Below are positions 7,365 through 14,936 of a stretch of DNA of 34,636 nucleotides, one piece after another. The stretch covers positions 1 through 34,636 of the forward strand of contig JAERTF010000055.1 in assembly GCA_016845105.1 (NCBI GenBank), given 5' to 3'. How positions within the stretch are numbered: the stretch's first letter is position 1; every line of letters begins with the position of its first letter. Source of the stretch: Bacteroidota bacterium. GTDB taxonomy: Bacteria; Bacteroidota; Bacteroidia; Bacteroidales; F082. Below the pieces are notes generated by a model. That model did not search any database, was not told where the DNA came from, and saw only the letters and a list, made by a program, of their open reading frames with translations. The position numbers were made by a program, and so were the translations under genes.

Positions 7365-9077
7365 TTATTTTTCAATGGCATCAATTAATTTCTGGAGTAG
7401 CATTTCTCCTCTTGCAGTATTTTCTCCAAGGAATTTTGCCTGCTCCTGTGCCATTTTAATTTGGTGATCAATTAGTTCATGAGCCTGGATTATTGTGTCT
7501 GTTTTGATTTTGTTAAGTTTCGACTTATTCTGCTGAAAATCTGTAACATCCACAAAAATACCCACAAGTTTATTTTCTTCAGGTATTGAATAACAAAACT
7601 GATGACAAATAAGATTATAGTTTGGAACCTTCAATTCTTCACGAATTATTGAATCTTGGTTTGAAAGTAATTTTTCAAATGGACCTGAGTCTAGTAAATA
7701 TGATATGGGCTGATCGAGTGTACTATCTGAACAAAAGAACATTTTTTTAAATGCAGGGTTCATGTGTCGGATTCGTAACTGATCATCAAGCAATACAATT
7801 CCATTGGGATCTTTTTCAATAATCAGATGACTACGTTTTTCTGCAAGACGTCGCATGTAAGGGATACACATTTCAACCTCGGCAATTCCCTGAAGAACTG
7901 CTATTGCCTTTTTGCGACAGGTATCATATCCACAACCACCACAATTAAGTTCATTTTCAGAGTTTTGTTTTCCTGTTTTATTTAGGACTTCTTTTATTTC
8001 CAATTCGGTATATACTGGTTTGGAAATAGATGTGTTTTTGTTAAATCTTGTATTTAGGTTAACATTTGTGTTATTTAAAGAGGATGTATCTGCCTTATTA
8101 TCTTTATGATAATTAAGAATCCTATGGCGATCTTTATAATTATTTCTGTTCTTAGGAATAGCAGGTCCTGCAATACAACCATGTTTGCAGTATAAAGGTT
8201 CAACAACTATTGGCTCATCACTTTCCTCAACCAGCTTTAATGCTTCCTGAACTTCTCGTGATCCACTGATGCTCAAATATGTATTATCCATTAAATCCGT
8301 TGAAAGTCCTGCTGTTTTTAATAAACCTCCTTCGATGGGAAATAATCGTGAATCTCCCTTTGGTAGTTCATCAAAACTACTTTCTTCGCAGTTTTCAATT
8401 ACAATATTATTTTCAACAAATAAGCCATACAACTCTTCGAAAGTGATTGCTGCAAATACTTCTCCATGTAGTTCCGGCCGCTTAATTTCACGGATTTTAG
8501 CTATACAAGGACCAATAAAAACAATATGGTGATCGGGTAATTTTCGTTTTAGTATTCTGGCATGTGCAATTAACGGAGAAACAACGGGAACTAGTTTATT
8601 TACCAATTGTGGGGTATATTTTTCCACATATGAAACAACTGCCGGACAAGCAGTACAAATATGACTTTGTTTGGGATAGCTTTCGATATAATCACGACTC
8701 TGACCAGAAGTTTCATAGGCTCCCACTGCAGTTTCGGCAATAAATGAAAATCCACACATACGTAAGGCAGATGGAATTCGTAATACCTGCCATGGTTGAT
8801 AAACCGATGCAAATGATGGTGCTACGGAAACTGCAATTTTTTCTCCTTTTTTTAAAGCCTGTAATATCTTATCAAGATCACTTGTATATGACTTTGCATT
8901 TTGAGGACATTCAAGTACACAAGCACCACAATCAATACATTTATCAGGAATAACCTGGGCCTGAGCATTCTCAATTTTAATTGCATTTACGGGGCATACT
9001 CTAACACATTTATTGCAATCTCTGCAAAGTGCTTTGTTCGTATAAACCACATTATCAACGTTTTGTTTCATGGTCAA
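7365..9077 (-). CDS. Sensory [FeFe]-hydrogenase-like protein with PAS domain (HydS type)
   Basis: In order: two ferredoxin [4Fe-4S] motifs (C18, 21, 24, 28 and C47, 50, 53, 57), an H-cluster domain, a four-cysteine Fe-S motif (CGGCGYDTC at 379-387 plus C404), a PAS domain (about 415-515) and a C-terminal helix. All four H-cluster ligand cysteines are retained: C144 in CTACP (loop 1), C191 in GPCIAK (loop 2), and C297 and C301 in YCKHGC (loop 3). The proton-transfer cysteine that precedes the loop-1 ligand in catalytic enzymes (TSCCP) is alanine here, and loop 2 has G for M. These changes are those described for sensory hydrogenases of groups C/D, which turn over H2 slowly. The protein follows hydA by 102 bp and precedes the GNAT and SpoIIE genes. 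It is expected to sense H2 or redox state and signal through PAS/phosphatase partners. Confidence 0.9.
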   Translation of the reverse strand: MTMKQNVDNVVYTNKALCRDCNKCVRVCPVNAIKIENAQAQVIPDKCIDCGACVLECPQNAKSYTSDLDKILQALKKGEKIAVSVAPSFASVYQPWQVLRIPSALRMCGFSFIAETAVGAYETSGQSRDYIESYPKQSHICTACPAVVSYVEKYTPQLVNKLVPVVSPLIAHARILKRKLPDHHIVFIGPCIAKIREIKRPELHGEVFAAITFEELYGLFVENNIVIENCEESSFDELPKGDSRLFPIEGGLLKTAGLSTDLMDNTYLSISGSREVQEALKLVEESDEPIVVEPLYCKHGCIAGPAIPKNRNNYKDRHRILNYHKDNKADTSSLNNTNVNLNTRFNKNTSISKPVYTELEIKEVLNKTGKQNSENELNCGGCGYDTCRKKAIAVLQGIAEVEMCIPYMRRLAEKRSHLIIEKDPNGIVLLDDQLRIRHMNPAFKKMFFCSDSTLDQPISYLLDSGPFEKLLSNQDSIIREELKVPNYNLICHQFCYSIPEENKLVGIFVDVTDFQQNKSKLNKIKTDTIIQAHELIDHQIKMAQEQAKFLGENTARGEMLLQKLIDAIEK

Positions 9078-9099
9078 AAATATTAAGAAGGATGGTAAA

Positions 9100-9145
9100 C
9101 GAAACCCGGAAATAGATTACAATATCTAAATCGGGCTCCGTTTCG
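9100..9145 (-). other. Intercistronic inverted repeat between hydA and the sensory hydrogenase
   Basis: The outer arms CGAAAC (9100-9105) and GTTTCG (9140-9145) pair. CCG (9106-9108) can pair with CGG (9132-9134), leaving a 5-base bulge (9135-9139), and AGAT (9114-9117) with ATCT (9124-9127). The structure fills much of the 102-bp gap between hydA and the sensory gene. There is no T-run after it on the minus strand, so it is more likely an mRNA processing or stability hairpin, or a partial attenuator, than a full terminator. Confidence 0.4.
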
Positions 9146-9179
9146 GTAAAAATCAGCTTCCTTTTTCCCAATCGAAAAC

Positions 9180-11240
9180 CTAAACCATCATGTCAATTCT
9201 GCATTTTTCCAGCTCAATTTGTATAGCCTTTTTTACTGCCGCAAAAGTAGCTTTTTCAATGGTGATATTGTTAACACTTACAACTGGCCCGCGATCACAT
9301 TTTTCGTAACAGAAAGTTGCACTCACATCAACTGTTTCTTCTTGTTTTTCAAAACCAACCATGTCCTGAAGTTTGTTTTGTGTAACATATACCACAAGTT
9401 TTTTTAGTAATTCTTGTGATCCTCTTACATAGCAATTAGTACCAACACATACCGAAACTTTTACCTTATGATTAACCGAATTTCTAACGTCTAAACTAAT
9501 ATCCGATATGCGTTTTCGAGAGTTATATGTTGTATGCAATAGATGATGAGCTTTCTCACCTCCTATTTCTCCAAGTTCATTTTTATAAATATCGCTTACA
9601 TAAGGGTTTTCCTGTGACTTATGTAATTGGAGCTGTTTATCGCAATTATAAAGTGAAGCTGTTCGTTTCTTTTTAAAATTATTATCGAAACTAACCGGTT
9701 GCCCGCCACCAACAACGCAACCTCCGGGGCAAGCCATCATCTCAATAAAATCAATATCCGATTGTCCGTTTTTGATTTGTTCACAAAGAATTCGGGCATT
9801 GCTTAAGCTATGAGCTACTCCAACCTTTAAGGTAGATTCGGGTAGATTTACTTCTATGGTTCTAAGCCCACTTTCTCCTCTTACGATTTCAAAATCACTA
9901 TCTATTAATGTTTCTCCGGTTATCTTTTCATAGGCATATCGTAAAGCTGCCTCCATAACTCCACCTGAGTTTCCAAATAATATTCCACCACCTGTTTTAA
10001 ATCCAAATGGCATATCAAACGATTCTGGTAACAGCTCATTGTATATAATTCCGGCATTTGAAATCATTTTTACCAACTCAGTTGTTGTAATTACATGATC
10101 AACTTCGGCAATATCTTCATGGCTAAATTCAGGACGTTTAGCCTCCATTTTTTTTGCTGTACATGGCATAACTGAAACTACAACAAGTTCCTTTTTATCA
10201 ACACCCAACATATCAGGAAGAAGTTTTTTAGCCACACTTCCAAACATTTGTTGTGGAGATTTACAAGATGATAAATTTGGAAGAAGTTCAGGATAGTATT
10301 GCTCAGCAAACTTAACCCATGATGGGCAGCAAGAAGTTATTAATGGCAGTTGTCCCTTGTTCATTTTTCTTTCCAGAAGTTCTTGAACCTCCTCCATAAT
10401 TGTCATATCAGCCGAAAAGCTAGTGTCGTATACTTTGTCGAAACCCAGTAATTTTAAGGCATTAACCATTTTTCCGGTACTTATTGTTCCGGCTTCGGAT
10501 CCAAACTGTTCGCCTATTGCAACACGCACAGCAGGTGCCACCTGAACTACAACCGTTTTATTTGGATTTGTAAGATCATCCCATACCTTATCCATTTCGG
10601 GTTTAACGGTTAGTGATCCAACCGGACAAACCGATACACATTGTCCACAGTTTACACATTCCACATCAGCTAAACTCATTCCAAATGCAGGAGCAACCCT
10701 AGTTTGTGCACCACGATGGATAAAATCGATGGCACCAACCGACTGCACTTCCTTACACATTCTAACGCAATCGCCACAAAGTACACAGCGATTTGGATTA
10801 TGAACAATACTTTCTGATCTGTCATCCACCGGAAAGTTAACGTTTGTTTTTTTAAATCTGGATTGAGAAATTCCTATTTTGCTGGATAGCTCTTGTAGTT
10901 TACAATTGTTACTACGATCGCATGTTGGACACTGAATATCGTGGTTTGCCAAAAGTAATTCAAGATTTACTTTTCTTATGGTTCTGATTTCGGATGTATT
11001 TGTTTGTACAACCATTCCGTCCTCCGGTGCTATTGAACAACTTGCCTGAACCCCTTTGCCATCAACATCAACAACACATAGTCTGCAAGCCCCGTATATA
11101 CTTAATTCAGAATGATAACAAAAAGTTGGTAATTCAATGTTGGCTTTTCGTATTACTTCCAGAACATTTTTTTCGTTTTCAATAAGGATATTTCGTCCGT
11201 TTACTGATATATATTTTTGTTTTTCCATGATTTTGATCAT
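9180..11240 (-). CDS. hydA: [FeFe] hydrogenase catalytic subunit HydA (group A3, NAD-linked)
   Basis: The 686-aa protein is the H2-producing/oxidising subunit. Domains in order: plant-type [2Fe-2S] (C41, 52, 55, 68), His-ligated [4Fe-4S] (H100, C104, 107, 113), two ferredoxin clusters (C152, 155, 158, 162 and C195, 198, 201, 205), the H-cluster domain with TSCCPSW (C304, C305), MPCTAKKME (C360) and MACPGGCVVGGGQP (C504, C508), then an extra C-terminal thioredoxin-like [2Fe-2S] domain (C598, 603, 644, 648). All catalytic residues are present. This long form pairs with NuoE- and NuoF-like subunits, encoded just upstream, as in HydABC and HndABCD, many of which bifurcate electrons between NADH and ferredoxin. 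The start may be the displayed one, or Met5 (11228), which lines up with MEKQKYISV. It is 6 bp from hydB. Confidence 0.96.
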   Translation of the reverse strand: MIKIMEKQKYISVNGRNILIENEKNVLEVIRKANIELPTFCYHSELSIYGACRLCVVDVDGKGVQASCSIAPEDGMVVQTNTSEIRTIRKVNLELLLANHDIQCPTCDRSNNCKLQELSSKIGISQSRFKKTNVNFPVDDRSESIVHNPNRCVLCGDCVRMCKEVQSVGAIDFIHRGAQTRVAPAFGMSLADVECVNCGQCVSVCPVGSLTVKPEMDKVWDDLTNPNKTVVVQVAPAVRVAIGEQFGSEAGTISTGKMVNALKLLGFDKVYDTSFSADMTIMEEVQELLERKMNKGQLPLITSCCPSWVKFAEQYYPELLPNLSSCKSPQQMFGSVAKKLLPDMLGVDKKELVVVSVMPCTAKKMEAKRPEFSHEDIAEVDHVITTTELVKMISNAGIIYNELLPESFDMPFGFKTGGGILFGNSGGVMEAALRYAYEKITGETLIDSDFEIVRGESGLRTIEVNLPESTLKVGVAHSLSNARILCEQIKNGQSDIDFIEMMACPGGCVVGGGQPVSFDNNFKKKRTASLYNCDKQLQLHKSQENPYVSDIYKNELGEIGGEKAHHLLHTTYNSRKRISDISLDVRNSVNHKVKVSVCVGTNCYVRGSQELLKKLVVYVTQNKLQDMVGFEKQEETVDVSATFCYEKCDRGPVVSVNNITIEKATFAAVKKAIQIELEKCRIDMMV

Positions 11241-11246
11241 TATTAA

Positions 11247-13148
11247 TTAAAACCCAATTACTGCATCAAATTTGCAAACAGATGCACATATTCCACATTT
11301 CGTACAAATATCATTGTCAATGGTATGGAGTTGTTTTTTCTCACCCGATATTGCATTAACAGGACATTTTCGAGCACATGCTGTACAGCCAATACATAGG
11401 TCAGCATCTATTTCGATTTTAGCCAACGATTTACATTTATTTACCGGGCAACTTTTGTCAACAATATGCTCCATGTACTCATCGTAAAACTTGCTAATTG
11501 TTGATAAAGCAGGACTTGGAGCCGTTTTTCCCAATCCACACAATGATGCTTTTTGAACCACAGTACCTGTTTCGATAAGCATATCTAAAGTTTCTTCGGT
11601 AGCATCACCTTCGATGATATCATCAAGCATTGCCAACATTTGTTTTGTACCTTCACGACATGGAACACATTTTCCACAACTTTCGTTTTGGGTGAACTCC
11701 ATAAAGAATCGGGCAACCTGAACCATACACGATTGTTTGTTCATTACAACAAGTCCGCCCGAACCTACCATGGCACCCTTAGCAATCAGGTTGTCATAAT
11801 CGATTGGTAAATCGATATCTTCTTCTGTTAAGCAACCTCCCGAAGGTCCTCCAATTTGAACTGTTTTAAAGCCGTCATTTGTTAATTCGCCACTTTCGTC
11901 ACAAACTCCTCCACCAATATCATAAATAATTTTACGAAGTGTTGTTCCAAATGGCACCTCAATTAGTCCGGTGTTAGCAACGTGTCCGGTTAGTGCAAAA
12001 GTTTTGGTTCCCTTTGATGATTCGGTACCATATTGATTAAACCAATCAGCTCCTTCGAGTAATATCCTGGGTATGATACCCAGTGTTTCAACATTGTTTA
12101 TAACTGTTGGTTTTCCCCACAATCCTTTTTGGGCTGGAAATGGTGGTTTAGGTAATGGCATTCCTCGTTTACCCTGAATGGAACTTATTAATGCGGTTTC
12201 TTCTCCACAAACAAAAGCACCCGCTCCTTCCATAAGGTGGATACTAAGGTTTTGATTGGTTCCAAAAATATTATTTCCTAAAATTCCAAGCTCCTCAGCA
12301 TCATTAATGGCTTTGATCATACGCTCAACAGCCAAAGGGTATTCAAGACGAACATATACATAAGCCTCATCAGCACCTACAGCTTTTGCTGCTATCATCA
12401 TTCCTTCAAGCACTTTATGAGGATTACCTTCCATAAGGCTTCTATCCATAAATGCTCCAGGATCACCTTCATCGCCATTACAGATAACATATTTCTTCTC
12501 ACTTTTTTCTTTACGAGTAAGGTCCCATTTTAAACCTGTTAAAAATCCACCGCCACCACGGCCACGTAATCCTGAACTTGAGATTTCATTACAAATTTGT
12601 TCATCCGACATCTGGGCAAAAGCTCTAAAAGCAGCCTTATATCCATCATGTGCAATATATTCAGCAATATCCTCTGGGTCTATTCTCCCACATTCATCCA
12701 ATACCAAACGCAGCTGCTGCTTGTAAAATGGTATATCATCCTGACCCACAAACTTTTCACCACTGGTTGGGCTCATATATAGCAGATCTTCAATAACCTC
12801 ATCACCAATGATGGTTTTTTCTACTATTGAGGGAACGTCTTCGGGTTTAACCTTAACATACAATATATTATCAGGGTAAATATTTACAAGGGGTCCTTTT
12901 GCACAAAACCCCTGACAGCCACTACCACTTAAATGAACCGGGTCGTTTTTATGCTTATCATCATGGGTACTTAGCATAACATCTACACCTTGCTTTTCAA
13001 TTTCAATTTTAAATGCATCGAGCACTTCCAAACTGCCATTTGCAATACATCCGGTTCCAGCACATATTACAATTCGTTTTTGAACATTCTGTGTATTAAT
13101 ATTATATTGTTCCTTAATATCTTTGAGTTGATCATTGATAATTTCCAT
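11247..13148 (-). CDS. hydB: NAD-linked [FeFe] hydrogenase flavoprotein subunit HydB (NuoF-like)
   Basis: The 633-aa protein has an N-terminal thioredoxin-like [2Fe-2S] domain (C29, C34 in CAGTGC, then CQGFC), the NuoF 51-kDa core with FMN/NAD loops GLRGRGGGGFLTGLKW and NGDEGDPGAFMDRSLMEG, an SLBB segment, the [4Fe-4S] motif ESCGKCVPCREGTKQM, and a C-terminal two-cluster ferredoxin domain (CIGCTACARKCP and CTKCGICASVC). It accepts or donates electrons to NAD(H) and passes them to HydA; in HydABC complexes it also hosts the bifurcation site. The length, with both extra ends, is that of HydB/HndC rather than respiratory NuoF. It starts 2 bp after hydC, with a GGAGG ribosome-binding sequence inside the end of hydC, so translational coupling is likely. 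Confidence 0.95.
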   Translation of the reverse strand: MEIINDQLKDIKEQYNINTQNVQKRIVICAGTGCIANGSLEVLDAFKIEIEKQGVDVMLSTHDDKHKNDPVHLSGSGCQGFCAKGPLVNIYPDNILYVKVKPEDVPSIVEKTIIGDEVIEDLLYMSPTSGEKFVGQDDIPFYKQQLRLVLDECGRIDPEDIAEYIAHDGYKAAFRAFAQMSDEQICNEISSSGLRGRGGGGFLTGLKWDLTRKEKSEKKYVICNGDEGDPGAFMDRSLMEGNPHKVLEGMMIAAKAVGADEAYVYVRLEYPLAVERMIKAINDAEELGILGNNIFGTNQNLSIHLMEGAGAFVCGEETALISSIQGKRGMPLPKPPFPAQKGLWGKPTVINNVETLGIIPRILLEGADWFNQYGTESSKGTKTFALTGHVANTGLIEVPFGTTLRKIIYDIGGGVCDESGELTNDGFKTVQIGGPSGGCLTEEDIDLPIDYDNLIAKGAMVGSGGLVVMNKQSCMVQVARFFMEFTQNESCGKCVPCREGTKQMLAMLDDIIEGDATEETLDMLIETGTVVQKASLCGLGKTAPSPALSTISKFYDEYMEHIVDKSCPVNKCKSLAKIEIDADLCIGCTACARKCPVNAISGEKKQLHTIDNDICTKCGICASVCKFDAVIGF

Positions 13149-13150
13149 AA

Positions 13151-13657
13151 TTATGCCTCCTTATTTTCTAAATAGTCATCAATAATTTCACTTATTTTTT
13201 CAGGGGTTACTTCACCAAATACTTTTTCATTTACAACCATAACCGGTGCTAATCCACATGCCCCTAGACAACTTACAGTTTCAACCGTAAACATCATGTC
13301 GGGAGTAGTGGTTTGTTCTTTGGTGAGGTTAAGCTTTTTATACAAAGCATCAACTATTGGCATGGAACCTTTAACATGACATGCTGTTCCATTGCACACC
13401 TTAACAACATACTTACCCTTTGCCTCCAGTGAAAAATGTGCATAAAATGTAGCTACTCCATAAACTTCGGCAATAGGCATATTTAAAGCAGTAGCTATAT
13501 ATGGTAGTACTTCTTTTGGTAAATACCTGTATTCTTCCTGAACTAATTGAAGAATAGTAATTAGTCGTGAGCTATCATATTCATATTTTTCCAGTATCTC
13601 CACGACTGCGTTAAATTTCCTTGTTATGGGAGATTCATATTCAATTACTGTATTCAT
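13151..13657 (-). CDS. hydC: NAD-linked [FeFe] hydrogenase subunit HydC (NuoE-like, [2Fe-2S])
   Basis: The 168-aa protein matches the NuoE/HndA family: an N-terminal helical bundle (RLITILQLVQEEYRYLPKEV, then the AEVYGVATFYAHF motif) and a thioredoxin-like fold with one [2Fe-2S] cluster ligated by C88 and C93 (CNGTAC) and C130 and C134 (CLGAC). It carries electrons between the flavin subunit HydB and HydA. It is the first gene of the structural operon hydC-hydB-hydA. The palindrome at 13686-13701, 29-44 bp upstream of its ATG and shared with the rex promoter, makes this operon a likely Rex target. Confidence 0.95.
   Translation of the reverse strand: MNTVIEYESPITRKFNAVVEILEKYEYDSSRLITILQLVQEEYRYLPKEVLPYIATALNMPIAEVYGVATFYAHFSLEAKGKYVVKVCNGTACHVKGSMPIVDALYKKLNLTKEQTTTPDMMFTVETVSCLGACGLAPVMVVNEKVFGEVTPEKISEIIDDYLENKEA
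13156..13160 (-). promoter_or_regulatory. Shine-Dalgarno GGAGG for hydB inside hydC end
   Basis: On the minus strand GGAGG lies 7 bases before the hydB ATG and within the last codons of hydC. A strong purine-rich ribosome site is uncommon in Bacteroidota. Here it confirms the chosen hydB start and suggests a fixed HydC:HydB translation ratio. Confidence 0.55.
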
Positions 13658-13685
13658 CGCTTTTCGTTTTTATTTGTATTAATCA

Positions 13686-13711
13686 TTTCTTTATGAAGAA
13701 AATATTCTTTA
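13686..13711 (-). promoter_or_regulatory. Candidate Rex operator upstream of hydCBA
   Basis: TTTCTT-TATG-AAGAAA is a perfect 6-bp inverted repeat (13686-13701) followed by ATTCTTTA at 13704-13711. The 25-base block 13687-13711 matches 14454-14478 upstream of rex at 22 of 25 positions, including the distance between palindrome and third half-site. It lies 29-54 bp before the hydC ATG. The motif differs from the classical TTGTGAA/TTCACAA Rex site but has the same 4-bp central spacer geometry. Assignment to Rex is inference from the shared motif and the adjacent rex gene. Confidence 0.65.
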
Positions 13712-13758
13712 TTTAAGATCTGAGTTATAGTTATCCCAGGACATTTTCATTCATTTTT

Positions 13759-14418
13759 TTAATTATTCTGTGATTCTTTGAGTTTGTTAAGCATTACTGC
13801 CACATTTGAGTACATGCTTGTATTTTGTATTATGATATTCTCCGGAGCATCAAGGTAGGTAGGTGTTAAATTCCACATGGCTACTATACCTGCATCAACA
13901 AGCTGGTTACAAACTTTTTGAGCAATCTCTTCGGGAACACAAAGAATGGCTATTTGAATATGTAAACGTGATACCATATCCTTTAATTTATCCATGGAAA
14001 GCACAAAAACACCTTCTATTTCAGTACCAATTTTTGATGGATTTGTATCGAATCCGGCAATAACCTTTACTCCCAAATCTCTAACCCCTTGATATGCCAT
14101 TAATGCAGAACCAAGTTTCCCTGTTCCTATCAGAAAAGCATCATTGGGTCTGTTAAAACCCAAGAACTCTTCCAATGCCTGGATTACTTCAAAAATATTA
14201 TAGCCTATTCGAGGCTTACCGCTAACATTGGTATAGGATAAATCTTTAACAACCTGGGTTGAATCATATTTTAAACGCTTACCAATTTTTGGAGCACTAA
14301 TATTCATCACTCCCTGATTTCGTAGCTGTTTCAATAAAAACAAATAAGTAGGTAATCTGCGTAGTGTTGGTTCAGGAACACCCTTGCTTATTGCTTTATT
14401 TTCATCTTTTTTTTCCAC
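13759..14418 (-). CDS. rex: Redox-sensing transcriptional repressor Rex
   Basis: The 219-aa protein has an N-terminal winged helix (residues about 15-85: PEPTLRRLPTYLFLL, ISAPKIGKRLKYDSTQVVKDL and KPRIGYNIFEVIQALEEFLG are all Rex signatures) and a Rossmann NAD(H) domain with the glycine loop GTGKLGSAL (about 98-106) and the NAD-specifying Asp in AGFDTNPSKIG. A C-terminal domain-swap helix follows. Rex dimers leave DNA when NADH/NAD+ rises. The start codon is GTG at 14418: the upstream in-frame TAA excludes a longer form, and the next Met would delete part of the DNA-binding domain. It is transcribed towards the hydrogenase operon, 101 bp away, and its own promoter carries the shared palindrome, indicating autoregulation. 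Confidence 0.96.
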   Translation of the reverse strand: MEKKDENKAISKGVPEPTLRRLPTYLFLLKQLRNQGVMNISAPKIGKRLKYDSTQVVKDLSYTNVSGKPRIGYNIFEVIQALEEFLGFNRPNDAFLIGTGKLGSALMAYQGVRDLGVKVIAGFDTNPSKIGTEIEGVFVLSMDKLKDMVSRLHIQIAILCVPEEIAQKVCNQLVDAGIVAMWNLTPTYLDAPENIIIQNTSMYSNVAVMLNKLKESQNN

Positions 14419-14438
14419 CTTGGTTATTATTTATTTGG

Positions 14439-14446
14439 CAAAAATA
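14439..14446 (-). promoter_or_regulatory. -7 promoter box (TATTTTTG) for rex
   Basis: On the minus strand TATTTTTG matches TAnnTTTG, 20 bases before the rex GTG. The Rex-like palindrome begins 8 bp upstream of it, so a bound repressor would cover the region between -7 and -33. A TTC rather than TTG lies at the -33 distance (14465-14467, 18-bp spacer). Confidence 0.5.
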
Positions 14447-14453
14447 TAAAATA

Positions 14454-14478
14454 TTCTTTATAAAGAAATAATTCTTTA
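14454..14478 (-). promoter_or_regulatory. Candidate Rex operator upstream of rex
   Basis: TTCTTTATAAAGAA (14454-14467) is a perfect 14-bp palindrome, followed by ATTCTTTA at 14471-14478. The same arrangement, 22 of 25 identical, precedes hydC. It sits just upstream of the rex -7 box, and about 40 bp from the divergent promoter of the small gene at 14581, so it could also influence that gene. Confidence 0.65.
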
Positions 14479-14518
14479 ATAATTATTCGTTTTTTCACTT
14501 AACATAACTAATTCAAAT

Positions 14519-14548
14519 TTGTAAATAGAACATCAAATATTAAATTTG
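14519..14548 (+). promoter_or_regulatory. Full Bacteroidota promoter (TTG-N19-TAAATTTG) for the gene at 14581
   Basis: TTTG ends at 14521, followed after 19 bases by TAAATTTG (14541-14548). Both elements and the spacing match the Bacteroidota -33/-7 consensus, the best match I found in the window outside the CRISPR repeats. It predicts transcription start near 14553-14556 and a leader of about 25 nt. Confidence 0.7.
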
Positions 14549-14580
14549 TAATAAAGATATAACTATCTAATTCAAATATT

Positions 14581-14931
14581 ATGTTAGAAACAATAAACAG
14601 AGATGCGCTTATTATTTTTCCAAAACAACCTTTTTTTGATTGGCTTGATGGAGTATATTCCGACGACAAACACAAATGTCCTGCACCTTTAACACATGAC
14701 AAGGGTACCGTTTATCTCATTCCGGAACACTTTAATACTGATGATTCGGTTAAAGAACTAAAATTAAACTTCAAGCTATACTTTGAAATCGAGCTTTTCG
14801 GATGGTGTGAAGATGAAAAATATTGGCCTAAAAAACTAACATGGCTTATGTTTGAGCAGTGGTTTCATTACAGCATTCAAAGTACTGTACTTGATGTAGT
14901 TGATGATGAAATTGAAAAAGAAGATTATTAA
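14581..14931 (+). CDS. Conserved-looking small acidic protein, function unknown
   Basis: The 116-aa protein has no signal peptide or membrane segment. It is acidic and rich in aromatic residues, with segments ALIIFPKQPFFDWLDGVY, GTVYLIPEHFNTDD and LTWLMFEQWFHYSIQSTV, and an acidic tail (VVDDEIEKEDY). I do not recognise a family. The strong promoter upstream and the in-frame compact length support a real gene. It is divergent from rex, with the putative Rex operator between, and its stop lies 5 bp from the stop of the convergent hydrolase gene. Its pattern of alternating strands and helices suggests a small folded cytosolic protein. Confidence 0.75.
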   Translation: MLETINRDALIIFPKQPFFDWLDGVYSDDKHKCPAPLTHDKGTVYLIPEHFNTDDSVKELKLNFKLYFEIELFGWCEDEKYWPKKLTWLMFEQWFHYSIQSTVLDVVDDEIEKEDY

Positions 14932-14936
14932 TTCTT

